From NCBI GenBank assembly GCA_022841965.1, contig JALHQM010000012.1, forward strand, positions 2,323 to 58,140: a stretch of DNA of 55,818 bases. The letters are read 5' to 3'. The first letter of the stretch is position 1. Each line of letters begins with the position of its first letter. Shown piece by piece: positions 8,675 to 17,939 of the stretch. A model generated the notes under the pieces. That model was not told the DNA's origin. It ran no database searches and saw nothing but the letters and a program-made list of their open reading frames with translations. Origin of the DNA: Hyphomicrobium sp. (GTDB lineage Bacteria; Pseudomonadota; Alphaproteobacteria; Rhizobiales; Hyphomicrobiaceae). Position numbers and translations under genes: made by a program.

Positions 8675-8707
8675 AGGAGCCGGTGGCATGTGCCGTCCGG
8701 CTCCTTT
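8675..8707 (+). terminator. terminator after the Sel1-repeat gene
   Basis: Perfect 9-bp stem AGGAGCCGG/CCGGCTCCT with an inner GGCA-TG-TGCC stem, then TTT. It contains the ATG at 8683, arguing that the next gene starts later, at 8770. Confidence 0.7.
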
Positions 8708-8769
8708 ACGTTCAGGGACCGTCTGGCGCGGCCAGACGGCCTCGTTTTGTGCATGAGCCGTCGTCTCCC

Positions 8770-9696
8770 ATGAACATCTACCTTCCGATCGCTGAAATGT
8801 CGGAGAGCGTGCTCGTGCTGCTCGGCATGGGTGCGGCGGTTGGTTTCCTATCGGGCCTGTTCGGTGTCGGTGGCGGCTTTCTGATTACACCGCTTTTGAT
8901 TTTCACCGGTGTGCCGGCGCCCGTCGCCGTGGGAACATCGACAGCGCAACTCGTGGCCTCTTCCATTTCTGGAGCATTGGCGCAGTACAACCGGAATAAC
9001 GTCGATATCAAGCTCGGGTCGGTTCTGCTCGGCGGGGGGCTCGTCGGTACGCTGATCGGTGTTGAGATCGTTCGCATTTTGCGGCAGGCGGGCCAATTCG
9101 ATGTTTTTCTAGCGCTTTGCTATGTGCTGTTTCTTGGCGTCATCGGGACGCTGATGTTCATCGAAAGCGTGCAGACGGTGTGGAAGTCGCGGCTGGGCGC
9201 GGCCCCGTTATCGCGGCGGCCGGGGGCGCACAACTGGGTGCATGGGCTGCCGCTGAAGATGCGGTTCCACCGTTCGAAGCTCTACATCAGCGCCATTCCA
9301 CCCCTGCTGATCGGTGCGTTTGTCGGGTTCCTCGCGGCGATCATGGGCGTCGGCGGTGGGTTCGTGATGGTGCCGGCCCTGATCTATCTGCTGCGCGTGC
9401 CGACTAACGTCGTCGTTGGGACATCGCTGTTCCAGACTGTGTTCGTGGCGGCGGCGGCGACCATTCTGCATGCGGGGACCATCTCATCGGTGGATTTGGT
9501 GCTGGCTGCCATTCTCATGGTCGGCGGGGTCATTGGCGCGCAGTTCGGGGCGTCTGCCGGGAGCCAATTGAAGGGTGAGCAGTTGCGGCTTCTGCTTGCT
9601 GGCATCGTGCTGCTGGTCTGCCTGAGATTGGGTTGGGATCTGGTGGTCACGCCAGCGGAACTCTACTCGCTGGCCAGAGCGGCAGGTGCATCATGA
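8770..9696 (+). CDS. TauE/SafE family sulfite/organosulfonate exporter-type permease
   Basis: Integral membrane protein of 308 residues with about eight predicted helices. It has the two internally repeated TauE/SafE half motifs: GFLSGLFGVGGGFLITPLLIF near residue 20 and GFLAAIMGVGGGFVMVPALIYLL near residue 190. The family moves small anions such as sulfite, sulfoacetate and similar compounds across the inner membrane; the substrate here is not readable. The N-terminus MNIYLPIAEMS matches the usual start of this subgroup. The ATG at 8683 lies inside the preceding terminator hairpin and is rejected. The last codons overlap the next gene by four bases (ATGA), so the two are translationally coupled. 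Confidence 0.9.
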   Translation: MNIYLPIAEMSESVLVLLGMGAAVGFLSGLFGVGGGFLITPLLIFTGVPAPVAVGTSTAQLVASSISGALAQYNRNNVDIKLGSVLLGGGLVGTLIGVEIVRILRQAGQFDVFLALCYVLFLGVIGTLMFIESVQTVWKSRLGAAPLSRRPGAHNWVHGLPLKMRFHRSKLYISAIPPLLIGAFVGFLAAIMGVGGGFVMVPALIYLLRVPTNVVVGTSLFQTVFVAAAATILHAGTISSVDLVLAAILMVGGVIGAQFGASAGSQLKGEQLRLLLAGIVLLVCLRLGWDLVVTPAELYSLARAAGAS

Positions 9697-10580
9697 TGAT
9701 GCGCAGGGCGGCACTGGTGCTGATGACGCTGTGGATTGTCGCTGCCGGCGCCGCCGAACCGGTGAACGCGGGGGAGGGCGCGGTGGTGGCGCAGGCGACG
9801 AAGAAGCCGAAGCCACGGCCGGCGGCGCCACAGCCACCGCCGCTGCAACCGACAGCGCAAGAGCGGGTGGAAGCGGATGTTTCGACGCGCACCATCGCGA
9901 TTACGTCGGGCTATTCGGGGGCGGAGATCCTCGTCTTTGGAGCGATCGAGAATAGCCGGCAGCCGAGCGCGGAGTCGGGCTTTTACGATGTCGCCGTGGT
10001 GATCGAGGGCGCGCCGGAGCCGTTGATGGTGCGCAAAAAGGGGCGCGTTGCTGGGCTTTGGGTCAACACCTCGACGTTCAACTTCAATGCGGTGCCGAGC
10101 TATTATGCCGTAGCGTCAACGCGACCGCTGGAAGAATTTGCCGATGCGGCATTGCTGGAAGAAAACGCATTGGGGCTAGAGGCGGTTCGGATGTCGGCGG
10201 CGGCGGATTCGGCGGTCCGGGTGTCGAGTGAGGATCTCGTTGCGTTCAAAGATGCGGTGCGGCGGCTGAAGCAGTCGGCGGATCTGTTCAAGCGGGCCGA
10301 CTATGGCGTGATCTTCACGGGGCGCAGTCTGTTTCGAGCGACGATCTCGCTGCCGGCGACGGTGCCGGTTGGGCCGCTGACAGCGCGTGTGTTCCTCTTT
10401 CATGAGGGACAACTGTTGAGCAAGTATCAGGCGCGGGTCGTGTTGGAGCGCGAAGGGATTGAGCGTTGGCTCTATGCATTCGCATTCGAGCGGCCATTTC
10501 TGTATGGGATTGTCGCGGTGCTGCTGGCGCTGATCACGGGTTTGGCCGCGTCCGCGGTCTTTAGGCGGCGGGGCACCTAG
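9693..10580 (+). CDS. TIGR02186-type membrane-anchored periplasmic protein
   Basis: Protein of 295 residues. An N-terminal signal sequence (RRAALVLMTLWIVAAGAAEPVNA) is followed by a basic/Pro-rich stretch and a periplasmic domain (about 60-250) beginning TRTIAITSGYSGAEILVFGAIE. A C-terminal transmembrane helix, FLYGIVAVLLALITGLAASAV, ends in RRR. This arrangement matches the TIGR02186 family (molecular function unknown), usually encoded directly after a TauE/SafE permease in alphaproteobacteria. The ATG overlaps the permease stop codon (ATGA), supporting the start and a shared function, perhaps as a periplasmic accessory to the transporter. Confidence 0.85.
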   Translation: MMMRRAALVLMTLWIVAAGAAEPVNAGEGAVVAQATKKPKPRPAAPQPPPLQPTAQERVEADVSTRTIAITSGYSGAEILVFGAIENSRQPSAESGFYDVAVVIEGAPEPLMVRKKGRVAGLWVNTSTFNFNAVPSYYAVASTRPLEEFADAALLEENALGLEAVRMSAAADSAVRVSSEDLVAFKDAVRRLKQSADLFKRADYGVIFTGRSLFRATISLPATVPVGPLTARVFLFHEGQLLSKYQARVVLEREGIERWLYAFAFERPFLYGIVAVLLALITGLAASAVFRRRGT

Positions 10581-10606
10581 ACCTTTGTCGTTCAATCTTG
10601 TGCCGG

Positions 10607-11335
10607 TCAATCCGGCCGGAGCAGCCGGGGGGCGACAGGATAGAGCCCTTCCTGGCCAAGCATCCAAACCGACATGCCATCGGATCCGAAGAGCGGATCG
10701 AAGGCGTCATCCAGAATATTGAGGCCGCCAGCGTACGTGCCGAAGGCGGGCATGATGAGGCGGAGTCCGTTGGACACGAAGCATGGGCGGCGGAAGCTGT
10801 AGCCGTGGAGGGACAGTTTGGCGGCAGGGTGGAGGTGGGCGGCAATTTCGTGGGTGGCGCGGCTGTTGGAGGGTTCGTGGCGGAAGGTGAGGCCCTCGAC
10901 GGTGAGGTCGTCGCGGATATGGCCGCCCAGTTCGCGGGCGATCTTCGGATCGTGATTGCCGGTGATCCAGATCCACTCGCGATCGTCTTGAAGGATTTTC
11001 AGACTGTCGCGGTCTTCGGGCGTCATGCGGGAGGCGCCGGCCGCGTCGTGGAGGCTGTCGCCGAGCGCGATGATCGTCTGGGGATTGAACCGGTCCATGG
11101 CTTCGGCGAGGCGGGTCAGCGTTTCGCGGGTATCGTAAGGCGGTAGCATGGTGCCCTTCGACGCGAAGGATGATCCCTTTTCCAGATGCAGGTCGGCGAC
11201 GATGAGGGCGTCTTCGGCTGGCCAGTAGAGCGCGCCGGAATAATCCGCGCGAAAGGACTTGCCGCAGATCGAGACGGGCTGATCATTGAATTCGCCGGCG
11301 TCGAGGCGCTCGGGCTTTAAGGCGAGGATTGCCAT
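10607..11335 (-). CDS. pdeM: ligase-associated DNA damage response endonuclease PdeM
   Basis: Calcineurin-type metallophosphoesterase of 242 residues. Metal-binding motifs are visible in order: ADLHLEKG (near residue 47), GDSLHD (near 91), GNHD (near 126) and the late H motifs HEIAAHLHP and LHGYSFRRPCF. This family is described as a DNA endonuclease acting with a DEXH helicase, an exonuclease and an ATP-dependent DNA ligase in repair. Only the helicase gene is next to it here, overlapping its start by 53 bases, so the two are co-translated. No ligase or exonuclease gene of the set lies in the window. Confidence 0.92.
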   Translation of the reverse strand: MAILALKPERLDAGEFNDQPVSICGKSFRADYSGALYWPAEDALIVADLHLEKGSSFASKGTMLPPYDTRETLTRLAEAMDRFNPQTIIALGDSLHDAAGASRMTPEDRDSLKILQDDREWIWITGNHDPKIARELGGHIRDDLTVEGLTFRHEPSNSRATHEIAAHLHPAAKLSLHGYSFRRPCFVSNGLRLIMPAFGTYAGGLNILDDAFDPLFGSDGMSVWMLGQEGLYPVAPRLLRPD

Positions 11336-13958
11336 GCGTCTTTTTCTCCCCCGTCGTCGTCTTTGGTCGCGGCTGCGGCTCTTCGTTGGTGGTGGCGGCG
11401 CGGATCAGGTCTTCAGCGGCTTCGCGAAGGAGATCCTCGCGGGCGAAGCGGGCCACCGGCTCCTTGCCGATTTCGAGAAGGATCGGAACGGAGAGTGGTG
11501 ACACGCGGTCCAGTGGTTGATGCCTGATTCGGCCTTTGATGCGGCCGAGGAACTGACCGAGGCGGCGAAGATCGAGGAGACCCGACGCGGCATCGTTCCA
11601 GGCTGCTTCGAGCAGGATGTGCCCGGGCTCGTGTTTTCTCAAGACGTCGTAGACGAGATCTGTGGACATCGTGACCTGGCGGCCGGATTTCTCGCGGCCG
11701 GGGTGGCGGCGTTCGATGAGGCCTGCGATGACGGCGCAATAGCGGAACGTGCGCTTCATGAGGAGGCTTTCGGCGAGCCAGGCGTCGAGGTCATCGCCGA
11801 GGAGGTCTTCCTCGAGGAGTTGTCCGAGGTCGATGCGTCCGGAGGCAATCAAGTTGGAGAGGTCGGAGGCGGCCCAGACGGAGAGACCGTAGTCGTTGGC
11901 GACGAAGCCCAAGGGTTTGGCGCCCCAACGGTCGAGGCGGCGCGTGATGAGCATTCCAAGCGTCTGGTGGGCGAGGCGCCCCTCGAAGGGGTAGAGCACC
12001 ATGTGGTGGCGCGTGGCCTGACGGAAGGTTTCGATGAGAACTTCGTCGCGGCCGGGGATGGCGGATTTTTCCTGTTGGAGGACCAGCCATTCGGCGACGG
12101 GACGGGGCAGGCTCGCCCAGGATTTGGGATCGGCGATCATGGCGCGCACGCGCTTCGCTAGGTGAGTCGAGAGCGGGAACTTGCCGCCGTTGTAGCTTGG
12201 GATCATGGCGTCGTTGGCGTTGGAGCGGGAGCAATAGGCTTCCGTTTCCTGCAAGCCTTCGAAGCGGAGGATCTCGCCGGCGAAGACGAAAGTATCGCCG
12301 GGGGCCAGCTGTTCCACGAAGTATTCTTCCACTTCGCCCAGCACGCGGCCGCCGGCGAAGCCTGAGGGTTGGCCGCGGTTCTTGTTGCGGGCACGGGTCA
12401 GGCGCAACTTGATCATCGGGCTTTCGACGATGGTGCCGACGTTCAAGCGGTACTGGCTGGCGAGGCTCGGATGGGCGAGGCGGAGTCTGCCGTCGTCCGT
12501 GGGGCGCAGGCGGGCGAAGCGGTCATAGGCGCGCAGTGCGTAGCCGCCGGTGACGACGAAATCGAGGATGCGATCGAAGGTGGCGCGGTCGAGGCCTGCA
12601 TAGGGAAGGGCGGAGCGGACTTCGGCGAAGAGATCGTCGGGGTAGAACGGCGCGGAGCAGGCCATACCGAAGACGTGCTGAGCGAGCACATCGAGGGCGC
12701 CGGTGCGGTCGACGATGGCATCTTGTTCGCCAGCGGTGGCGGCTTCAAGTGCTGCGCGGCATTCGAGGACTTCAAAGCGGTTGGCGGGGACGAGGAGGGC
12801 TTTGGAGGGTTCGTCGAGGCGGTGGTTGGCGCGGCCGACGCGCTGGATCAAGCGGCTTGCGCCCTTGGGTGCGCCGATGTTGACGACGAGATCGACGTCG
12901 CCCCAGTCGATGCCGAGGTCGAGCGTGGACGTGGCGACAACGGCTTTGATGGCGCCGGACGCCATCGCGGTTTCGACCTTGCGGCGCTGCTCGGCGGACA
13001 GCGATCCATGGTGGAGGGCGATGGGCAGCGCGTCGTCGTTGATGCGCCAGAGTTCTTGAAAGACGAGTTCGGCCTGCATGCGGGTGTTGACGAACACGAG
13101 CGTCAGGCGATGAGCCTTGATCGCGTTGTAGACGGTTTGGAGTGCGTAGCGGGCAGAGTGTCCGCCCCACGGGACGGGGTCATCTTGTTCGAGGATGGTG
13201 ATGTCGGGCGCGGCGCCGGGTGGGGTGATGACAACGTCGGCGAGGCTGATTGATTCATCAGGTGCGGTTTGCGCGTTGAGATAGGCGCGCAATTCCGCAG
13301 GGCGGGCGACGGTGGCGGAGAGGCCAATGCTCATGAGGTTCGGAGCAAGGCGGCGGAGGCGGGCGAGGTCGAGGGCGAGGAGGTCGCCGCGCTTCGACGC
13401 AGCGAGCGTGTGCAGTTCGTCGAGGATGACCGTGTCGAGGGCGCCGAACAGGTGGGGGGCGTCTTCGTGGCTGAGCAGGAGGGCCAACTGCTCGGGCGTC
13501 GTCATTAAAATATCGGGCGGGGATTGGCGCTGGCGTTGGCGCTTGGCGGCGGAGGTGTCGCCGGAGCGGGTTTCGCATTTGATGGGTAAGCCCATTTCGG
13601 CGATGGGCGCCATGAGGTTGCGGGCGACATCGACGGCGAGCGCTTTGAGCGGCGAGATGTAAAGCGTGTGCAGGCGGCGGCCGGGTGCGTTGGCGCGTGT
13701 GCGGCGGGCCGCAAGTGAGATCAGGCTCGGCAGGAAGCCGGAGAGTGTTTTTCCGGCCCCGGTCGGGGCGATCAGAAGTGTGGAGCGGCGGGCGGAGGCC
13801 TTTTCGACGAGGGCCAACTGATGTGCGCGGGGCTGCCAACTTTTGGCAGTGAACCAGCCCGCAAAGGGTTCAGGCAAGGGCGGCGCGAGCATCAGCGCAC
13901 TGCGTTGGCGGCGCGCCGAGGGGACAATCTTCATCCGCGCAGGGGATTTGGGTGGCAT
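11283..13958 (-). CDS. ligase-associated DNA damage response DEXH-box helicase (Lhr-like)
   Basis: Superfamily 2 helicase of up to 891 residues. Walker A APTGAGKT is near residue 65 and the DEXH-type box is DELH in VILDELHTLAASKRGD. Domain 2 carries TSTLDLGIDWGDVDLVVN and the arginine-finger motif QRVGRANHR. Residues beyond about 450 form the Lhr-type winged-helix and C-terminal region (for example TNRFEVLEC-like PANRFEVLEC and VLGEVEEYFVEQL). It would unwind or remodel DNA for repair with PdeM. The open frame extends to 14183, but the extra residues look random and overlap the divergent gene; ATG at 13958 or 13934 is preferred, and ATG 13892 is also possible. The basic tail KARAPRRRRIQ overlaps the start of pdeM. 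Confidence 0.9.
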   Translation of the reverse strand: MPPKSPARMKIVPSARRQRSALMLAPPLPEPFAGWFTAKSWQPRAHQLALVEKASARRSTLLIAPTGAGKTLSGFLPSLISLAARRTRANAPGRRLHTLYISPLKALAVDVARNLMAPIAEMGLPIKCETRSGDTSAAKRQRQRQSPPDILMTTPEQLALLLSHEDAPHLFGALDTVILDELHTLAASKRGDLLALDLARLRRLAPNLMSIGLSATVARPAELRAYLNAQTAPDESISLADVVITPPGAAPDITILEQDDPVPWGGHSARYALQTVYNAIKAHRLTLVFVNTRMQAELVFQELWRINDDALPIALHHGSLSAEQRRKVETAMASGAIKAVVATSTLDLGIDWGDVDLVVNIGAPKGASRLIQRVGRANHRLDEPSKALLVPANRFEVLECRAALEAATAGEQDAIVDRTGALDVLAQHVFGMACSAPFYPDDLFAEVRSALPYAGLDRATFDRILDFVVTGGYALRAYDRFARLRPTDDGRLRLAHPSLASQYRLNVGTIVESPMIKLRLTRARNKNRGQPSGFAGGRVLGEVEEYFVEQLAPGDTFVFAGEILRFEGLQETEAYCSRSNANDAMIPSYNGGKFPLSTHLAKRVRAMIADPKSWASLPRPVAEWLVLQQEKSAIPGRDEVLIETFRQATRHHMVLYPFEGRLAHQTLGMLITRRLDRWGAKPLGFVANDYGLSVWAASDLSNLIASGRIDLGQLLEEDLLGDDLDAWLAESLLMKRTFRYCAVIAGLIERRHPGREKSGRQVTMSTDLVYDVLRKHEPGHILLEAAWNDAASGLLDLRRLGQFLGRIKGRIRHQPLDRVSPLSVPILLEIGKEPVARFAREDLLREAAEDLIRAATTNEEPQPRPKTTTGEKKTHGNPRLKARAPRRRRIQ

Positions 13959-14046
13959 CACTCTTTGTACCGCAACAACCGGCGGGATGGGTCGCACTTT
14001 GGATGACCCTATGCTATCAGGCGGCTCGCAATTGCACAGGAGCGAC

Positions 14047-14322
14047 ATGGCCATGGACGGCAGATCGGTTTTTGGTGGCAGCCCGTTGGCGGTGGTGATC
14101 CGGCTGGCATTGCTCTCGATCGTCGTCGGCGTCGTTCTGAGCGCGCTCGGCATCAATCTTCGCAACTTCTTCGACCGGATCAACGAGCTTCTGAGAGCGA
14201 TCTATGATCTCGGCTTCGGCGCGATCGACTGGTTGCTGCAGTATTTGCTCCTTGGGGCCATCATCGTCGTGCCGATCTGGGCGATTGCACGGGCGCTCGC
14301 GATTGTGAAGAAGCCGGACTGA
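14047..14322 (+). CDS. small inner-membrane protein, DUF6460-like
   Basis: Protein of 91 residues with two hydrophobic helices: PLAVVIRLALLSIVVGVVLSAL (about 12-33) and LLQYLLLGAIIVVPIWAIARAL (about 62-84). The linker NLRNFFDRINELLRAIYDLGFGA is typical of a small alphaproteobacterial family of unknown function (DUF6460, from memory of the family). ATG 14047 is chosen because AGGAG (14038-14042) lies four bases upstream; the frame is open further upstream, but that part overlaps the helicase start region and is not protein-like. It is divergent from the helicase gene and convergent with pyrD, nine bases away. Confidence 0.75.
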   Translation: MAMDGRSVFGGSPLAVVIRLALLSIVVGVVLSALGINLRNFFDRINELLRAIYDLGFGAIDWLLQYLLLGAIIVVPIWAIARALAIVKKPD

Positions 14323-14330
14323 AGCTAGAC

Positions 14331-15422
14331 CTAAAGTTCAAACGGCTTGGCTGCCCATTCGGCGGCGCGGCGTCCGCGCAGTTCCGACAGATTTTTCACA
14401 CCGGCTCGGCGGACGGCCAGGGCGAGGCCGCGCTTCATGTCGCCGATCAGCCCGGGGCCTTGATAGATCAGGCCCGTATATAGCTGTAGGAGCGAGGCGC
14501 CGGCTTCGATTTTAGCGAGCGCGGTTTCAGCGCTGTCGATGCCACCGATGCCGACGAGGGGGATCTTGCCGGCCGTCGCCTGATAGACTTTTGCGAGCAT
14601 CACGGTGGCGCGGTGGAATACGGGGCGACCGGATGAGCCGCCGGCTTCGGATTTGTTGGGATCGCGCAACCCGTGACGCGACAAGGTCGTGTTGGAAACG
14701 GCGATGCCATCGACGGCGTGGGCGAGGAGGCGTTCGGTGATGGGGCCGATGTCGTCTTCGGCAATATCGGGGGCGATTTTTACAACGATGGGGCGCTTCG
14801 GCTTGCCTTCGGCGATTTTGGCTGTGCGGGCGGCCATCACGCGGCCAATCAGGTCATCGAGTGCAGCGGGGGCCTGGAGATCGCGCAGGCCGGGCGTGTT
14901 GGGCGACGAGATATTGACGGTGAACATCGAGGCGACGTCGTAGAACGTCTCGATGCCGCGCACGTAATCTTGCGCGCGGTCGGTGCTGTCTTTGTTGGCG
15001 CCGACGTTGACACACACGATACCGTTTGGCGGGCGGACCTGCAGGCGTGCGAGAGCGGCGGCGTGACCGCCGTTGTTGAAGCCGAGGCGGTTGATCAATC
15101 CGTTGTCGGAAATTAAGCGGAATACGCGCGGGCGGGGATTGCCGGACTGCGGCTGCGGGGTGAGGGTGCCGACTTCGGCGAAGCCACAGCCGAGGCCGAG
15201 TACAGCGTCAGGGACGCGGGCATCCTTATCATAGCCGGCGGCGATGCCAATGGGATTGGGGAAGCGGAGGCCGAAGACTTCGGTTGCCAGCTCGGCCGCG
15301 TTGTTGGATGGGTCGCGCGGATAAAGTCCGCGCTCGAGCATGCGCAACGTGAATTCGTGCGCATCTTCCGGTTCCATCGAAAAGAGCGCGCCGCGGGCGA
15401 GGCCATAGAGGCTTGAGAGCAT
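14331..15422 (-). CDS. pyrD: dihydroorotate dehydrogenase (quinone), class 2
   Basis: Enzyme of 363 residues oxidising dihydroorotate to orotate in pyrimidine synthesis, with FMN and membrane quinone as acceptor. Class 2 is shown by the N-terminal membrane-associating helices (LYGLARGALFSMEPEDAHEFTLRML) and by the catalytic serine motif NISSPNTPGLRDLQ. FMN/phosphate motifs include GIGGIDSAETALAKIEAGA and LYTGLIYQGPGL. ATG at 15422 overlaps the stop of the upstream DUF952 gene (TAATG), implying co-translation. Confidence 0.96.
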   Translation of the reverse strand: MLSSLYGLARGALFSMEPEDAHEFTLRMLERGLYPRDPSNNAAELATEVFGLRFPNPIGIAAGYDKDARVPDAVLGLGCGFAEVGTLTPQPQSGNPRPRVFRLISDNGLINRLGFNNGGHAAALARLQVRPPNGIVCVNVGANKDSTDRAQDYVRGIETFYDVASMFTVNISSPNTPGLRDLQAPAALDDLIGRVMAARTAKIAEGKPKRPIVVKIAPDIAEDDIGPITERLLAHAVDGIAVSNTTLSRHGLRDPNKSEAGGSSGRPVFHRATVMLAKVYQATAGKIPLVGIGGIDSAETALAKIEAGASLLQLYTGLIYQGPGLIGDMKRGLALAVRRAGVKNLSELRGRRAAEWAAKPFEL

Positions 15423-15769
15423 TAGTCGATGCCTCCGAGCACGCGCGGCACACCGTCGGCGCCAAGGATCATCGGTTTTTCCCAGAGGGCGGCGCTCGCC
15501 GGCAGATCCGCATAGAGGTGTGGAAATAGTGCGCCGTCGCGCGATGCTTCATTTTTGAGCAGGGGGCCCAGTGCATCCATCGAAAATGCGATCAGCACTA
15601 GGCCAGTGCGATTGCGGAAGTGACGTGCCGCCGTGCCTTCGATCTGATTGGCGAACGAGAGATGAATGTAGCCGTCGCGGCGATCGTCGGGCGATCCGCA
15701 ATAGGCACCAAGGTTCTGTGCTTCGCGCCAGGCCGATTGTTCTACGATTTTGTAAACGATGTTCGACAC
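15422..15769 (-). CDS. DUF952 domain protein
   Basis: A 115-residue protein with the DUF952 pattern: IVYKIVEQSAWREA at the N-terminus, DGYIHLSFANQIEGTAARHF in the middle and FPHLYADLP near the end. The family is small, cytoplasmic and of unknown biochemical role; some members resemble glutathione-S-transferase-associated or ADP-ribosyl-binding folds, which is not decidable here. The start is taken as GTG 15769, since this gives the family's usual length and an AGGA lies just upstream. The longer open frame to 15925 adds an Arg-rich, non-conserved stretch. It is coupled to pyrD through TAATG. Confidence 0.78.
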   Translation of the reverse strand: MSNIVYKIVEQSAWREAQNLGAYCGSPDDRRDGYIHLSFANQIEGTAARHFRNRTGLVLIAFSMDALGPLLKNEASRDGALFPHLYADLPASAALWEKPMILGADGVPRVLGGID

Positions 15770-16078
15770 GACATTCCTGCTGCCTATAAATTGGCTGCGA
15801 GGAGTAGGCCACCTGACCGTGGTGAGCAAGGCGCTGCGGCAATGACGTCGTTTTCTGCGAGCACTGCGGCCATGCATCCGGACCGTCACATTTTTTGAGG
15901 AACAGATGCTTTTTTTGAGGATCATATTCTTTTACGACGCACTTGCCGACAGCGGGCCGGTGGGGAATAATCGAAGCATCACTAGACACTGTGGTCGCGA
16001 CTTGTCTCTGCGGTACAGCCCGGGGACGGCAACGGGTGTCTAGAAAGACAAAAGCAAATTTGTACTGAGGGACTTTCT

Positions 16079-17926
16079 TTGGCTCAGCGACCGACACCAG
16101 AAGCCGCAACGGGTTTCTGGGCCCGCACCTCACTTGGCAGCCGATTGCAGCCACCTCTTGATCAGCAGGTCTCCGGCAATGCGGCCGACGCGCCTGGGTT
16201 TTCGGAGGAGCGGGTGCGGCTGCCGGACGTGAGCGCGCCCTTCGAGCCAATGGTGGCGGAAGTCCTCACCGTCGGCGCGCTTCTGGACGGACGCTATCGG
16301 TATCGCTTGGCATGTTTTCAACGGGCCTATGCTTGGAAACCGGAAAATGCGGTGCGGTTGGTCTGCGATCTCAGATCGGCCATGCAGCGCCCGTCGAGCC
16401 AGCGCTTCTACCCTCTTGGGCGGCTGATGCTCGCCAAGACGGCCGGGACGTCTGATGTCGAAGTCGTCGATGGTCACCAGCGGCTTGTCACATTGACCAT
16501 CTTGTTTTCCGTTTTGCGCGATCTGGAAACCGATCCGGTCCGCGCTGAGCGTCTGCACTGGCTGGTTGCGGTGGATCAGTGGCCTGCGCAGGGGGAGGGT
16601 CAGGATCTTCTGACCATCCAGGCTTTGCCAGCGAAGTTGTTCGCCAGCATCGTGCAGCGCCGGGGTTCGACGGAGCTTGATCCCGACGTGCCGCGGGAGG
16701 CTCTGTCGGAAAGTGAACGCAACATCGTCGACAATCGGGACAGCATTCGCTCGGAGTTGTTGGCGCCCGGCATGACGGACGAGATCCGGCGCGGGCTTGC
16801 GGACTATATTTTGGAGAGTTGCCGGCTGGTGACAATCACCGTCGACAATGCCGATCTCGCCTGGGACATGCTGAATACCGAGCAGAATACCCGTCTCGCG
16901 TTCAGTCATGCGGACGAGGCCAAGTCTCTTATTCTCTCCGCCATGCCAGCTGAGGCGCACGTGACGGCTGCAGGACTTTGGGAGAGCTGCGAAAGCATGC
17001 TGACCCCTGAAGATATGTTTCGTCTTCTGTCGCATGTCCGCGCGATGGCGTGGCGGGGGAAATCACAGTCCGCGCGGCCGGTGGAAATGGAGATCGTCGA
17101 GCGGTTCGGTATCGCCAACGACGGTTTGACGTTTATGGTCGATCATCTCGTGCCGCATGCCCGGCGGCTGAAGGATCTTCGCCACGGCCATGTGGGTCGT
17201 GACGACGGCGAGCGGATGTCGATTGCCCGATCGGTGGATTTTATGACGTGGATCGACGCGCACACCTGGGTGCCGCCGTTTCTGCTGTGGCTCAAGGTGC
17301 ATGGGGCGGGCGCAGCACACACCGTTGAATTCACGCGCCGTCTCGATTGTCTGGTGTGGATGTCGAAGATTGCGGGTGTCGATCCCGGCGTGCAGGAAAC
17401 GCGGCTGCTCCGGCTCATGGACGAGATCGAGACGGGGTGTCAGCCGAACGCGATGTCACGGCTCCATATCGAGTCCAAGTTGCGTGCTGAAGCGATAACC
17501 AATCTTCGGAGCCCGAATTTGGCCGGCAAACACTATGCGGGCAGCCTTTTGCGCCGGATTAGTGCCAACATGGGTTCCGACCCGGGCCCCATCCTGCGCG
17601 ACGAAGTGACGATCGAGCATATCCTGCCGCGAAATCCGCACGGGTGCAAAGCGTGGCTCGTGCTCTTCCGCAATCCTGATGGCTGCAAGGCGCACCATCA
17701 AAGGCTTGGCAACGTGGTATTGCTGTCGGGCCGCGATAATCAGAGGGCCGGTACGCTGTCGTGGGAGGAGAAGCGCGAGATCCTCGTGAGTTCGCCGTTT
17801 CTGCTGGCACAGAATGCGGCGACGGAAACAGTTTGGACAGCGCAGACCATTGCGCGGCGGACGGATGCGCTGATCAATCTGCTGTTGACAGGTTTTGATC
17901 AGCCGGTGCTGGCCAAAGGCGAGTAG
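16079..17926 (+). CDS. DUF262/DUF1524 protein (GmrSD-like predicted nuclease)
   Basis: Protein of 615 residues combining two domains found in type IV restriction enzymes GmrSD/BrxU and in the DNA-phosphorothioation-linked SspE. The N-terminal DUF262 (ParB-like NTPase) part has the family motifs ACFQRAYAW (near 80) and VVDGHQRLVTL (near 135), a variant of the usual DGQQR. The C-terminal DUF1524 His-Me-finger-type nuclease part has IEHILPRNP (near 510) and LGNVVLLSGRDNQRAG. Family knowledge suggests NTP-stimulated cleavage of modified or phage DNA. There is no ATG near the start; TTG 16079 has GAGGG eight bases upstream. It stands alone, with no methylase, dnd/ssp or BREX genes beside it, and differs from its housekeeping neighbours. 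Confidence 0.82.
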   Translation: MAQRPTPEAATGFWARTSLGSRLQPPLDQQVSGNAADAPGFSEERVRLPDVSAPFEPMVAEVLTVGALLDGRYRYRLACFQRAYAWKPENAVRLVCDLRSAMQRPSSQRFYPLGRLMLAKTAGTSDVEVVDGHQRLVTLTILFSVLRDLETDPVRAERLHWLVAVDQWPAQGEGQDLLTIQALPAKLFASIVQRRGSTELDPDVPREALSESERNIVDNRDSIRSELLAPGMTDEIRRGLADYILESCRLVTITVDNADLAWDMLNTEQNTRLAFSHADEAKSLILSAMPAEAHVTAAGLWESCESMLTPEDMFRLLSHVRAMAWRGKSQSARPVEMEIVERFGIANDGLTFMVDHLVPHARRLKDLRHGHVGRDDGERMSIARSVDFMTWIDAHTWVPPFLLWLKVHGAGAAHTVEFTRRLDCLVWMSKIAGVDPGVQETRLLRLMDEIETGCQPNAMSRLHIESKLRAEAITNLRSPNLAGKHYAGSLLRRISANMGSDPGPILRDEVTIEHILPRNPHGCKAWLVLFRNPDGCKAHHQRLGNVVLLSGRDNQRAGTLSWEEKREILVSSPFLLAQNAATETVWTAQTIARRTDALINLLLTGFDQPVLAKGE

Positions 17927-17939
17927 CAGCGGCGCGTTC

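Noticed and set aside
12369-13253. 294-codon plus-strand open frame
   Set aside because: It lies opposite the helicase gene, whose motifs are intact; composition is Ala/Gly/Asp/Val-rich as expected for a shadow frame.
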